Assembly (NCBI GenBank): GCA_903632075.3
Contig: CAHIKZ030000060.1
Location: 924,501-988,500 of the forward strand
DNA: 64,000 nucleotides
Source of the DNA: Acanthosepion pharaonis
Lineage: Eukaryota > Mollusca > Cephalopoda > Sepiida > Sepiidae
Direction: 5' to 3'
The notes below the pieces were generated by a model that had not been told where the DNA came from, did no database searches, and saw only the letters and a list, made by a program, of their open reading frames with translations. Positions 63,828-64,000 of the stretch are shown piece by piece (position 1 is the first letter of the stretch; the number at the start of each line of letters is the position of its first letter). Made by a program: the position numbers and the translations under genes.

Positions 63828-64000
63828 AAAATCCTTCACTTGCAAAATATTTTTCAGGAAAAGACATTTTTTAAGTCCAGTGGCTGTTATTGCTCTTTCC
63901 ATTATTAATGCGGGTTTCTTTCCTAACCTTTTATATGAAATAGTGCAGAATGACGACATTTTCATTATATCATTATTTTCTTTTTGAGTTACATTTGCTA
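63828..64000. repeat. Dispersed repeat F, copy 2, runs off the window
   Basis: GTGGCTGTTATTGCTCTTTCC, GGGTTTCTTTCCTAACCTTT and CATTATTTTCTTTTTGAGTT match copy 1 at 61485-61660. The right limit lies beyond the window. Confidence 0.75.

Overview
The window looks like intergenic DNA from a large, repeat-rich metazoan genome, most likely a lophotrochozoan and probably a cephalopod mollusc. This is inferred from AT richness, about twenty long (TA)n tracts, decayed LINE, Penelope-like and Tc1/mariner elements, and tRNA- and 5S-rRNA-derived SINEs. I found no intact host protein gene, no rRNA gene, no functional tRNA gene, no CRISPR array and no bacterial-type operon. Family labels LINE-A to LINE-D, SINE-T, SINE-L and 5S-SINE are my working names; no database was searched.

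Layout. 1-5.2 kb: a 5S-SINE, a Penelope-like fragment, SINEs around (TA)n tracts, LINE-A, half of a Tc1 element and a complete SINE-T. 7.7-12.5 kb: LINE-C, a Tc1 transposase remnant, LINE-B and a solo LTR. 12.7-20.4 kb: SINEs, two long polypurine tracts, LINE-A and a 12-bp minisatellite. 20.7-25.9 kb: SINE-T, a very A-rich tract, a short TA-flanked MITE, a solo LTR and the only non-repetitive ORF of note. 26.7-29.7 kb: a foldback-type element whose right arm is an array of 47-bp units, inserted in a LINE-C copy that itself carries a 228-bp tandem triplication. 30.7-33.5 kb: two mariner-type transposase 3' ends around an inverted Penelope fragment, then a long inverted repeat. 34.7-36.9 kb: a ~650-bp segment repeated four times. 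37.6-40.9 kb: a ~10-copy satellite of 228-bp units derived from LINE-C. 42.7-45.3 kb: nested LINE-C, SINE-T and 5S-SINE. 46-48 kb: a ~140-bp satellite and LINE-D. 48.85-51.27 kb: a Penelope-like element with reverse transcriptase and GIY-YIG remnants between inverted terminal repeats. 51.5-55.3 kb: Tc1 tail, two solo LTRs and split SINEs. 58.26-59.83 kb: a nearly complete but frameshifted Tc1 element with IR/DR ends. 59.9-61.2 kb: LINE-B with an LTR nested in it and a retroposed fragment nested in the LTR. 62-64 kb: mariner and LINE-B debris.

How it fits together. The content is successive insertions plus local tandem amplification. Target-site duplications give an insertion order in several places (LINE-B, then LTR, then short retroposon; SINE-T, then LTR; LINE-C, then foldback element). 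Every transposase or reverse transcriptase reading frame inspected carries stops or frameshifts, so nothing here appears autonomously mobile. The most unusual structures are the foldback element with satellite arms, the LINE-derived 228-bp satellite in two opposite-facing arrays, and a SINE 3' module whose conserved residues coincide with part of the hammerhead ribozyme core.
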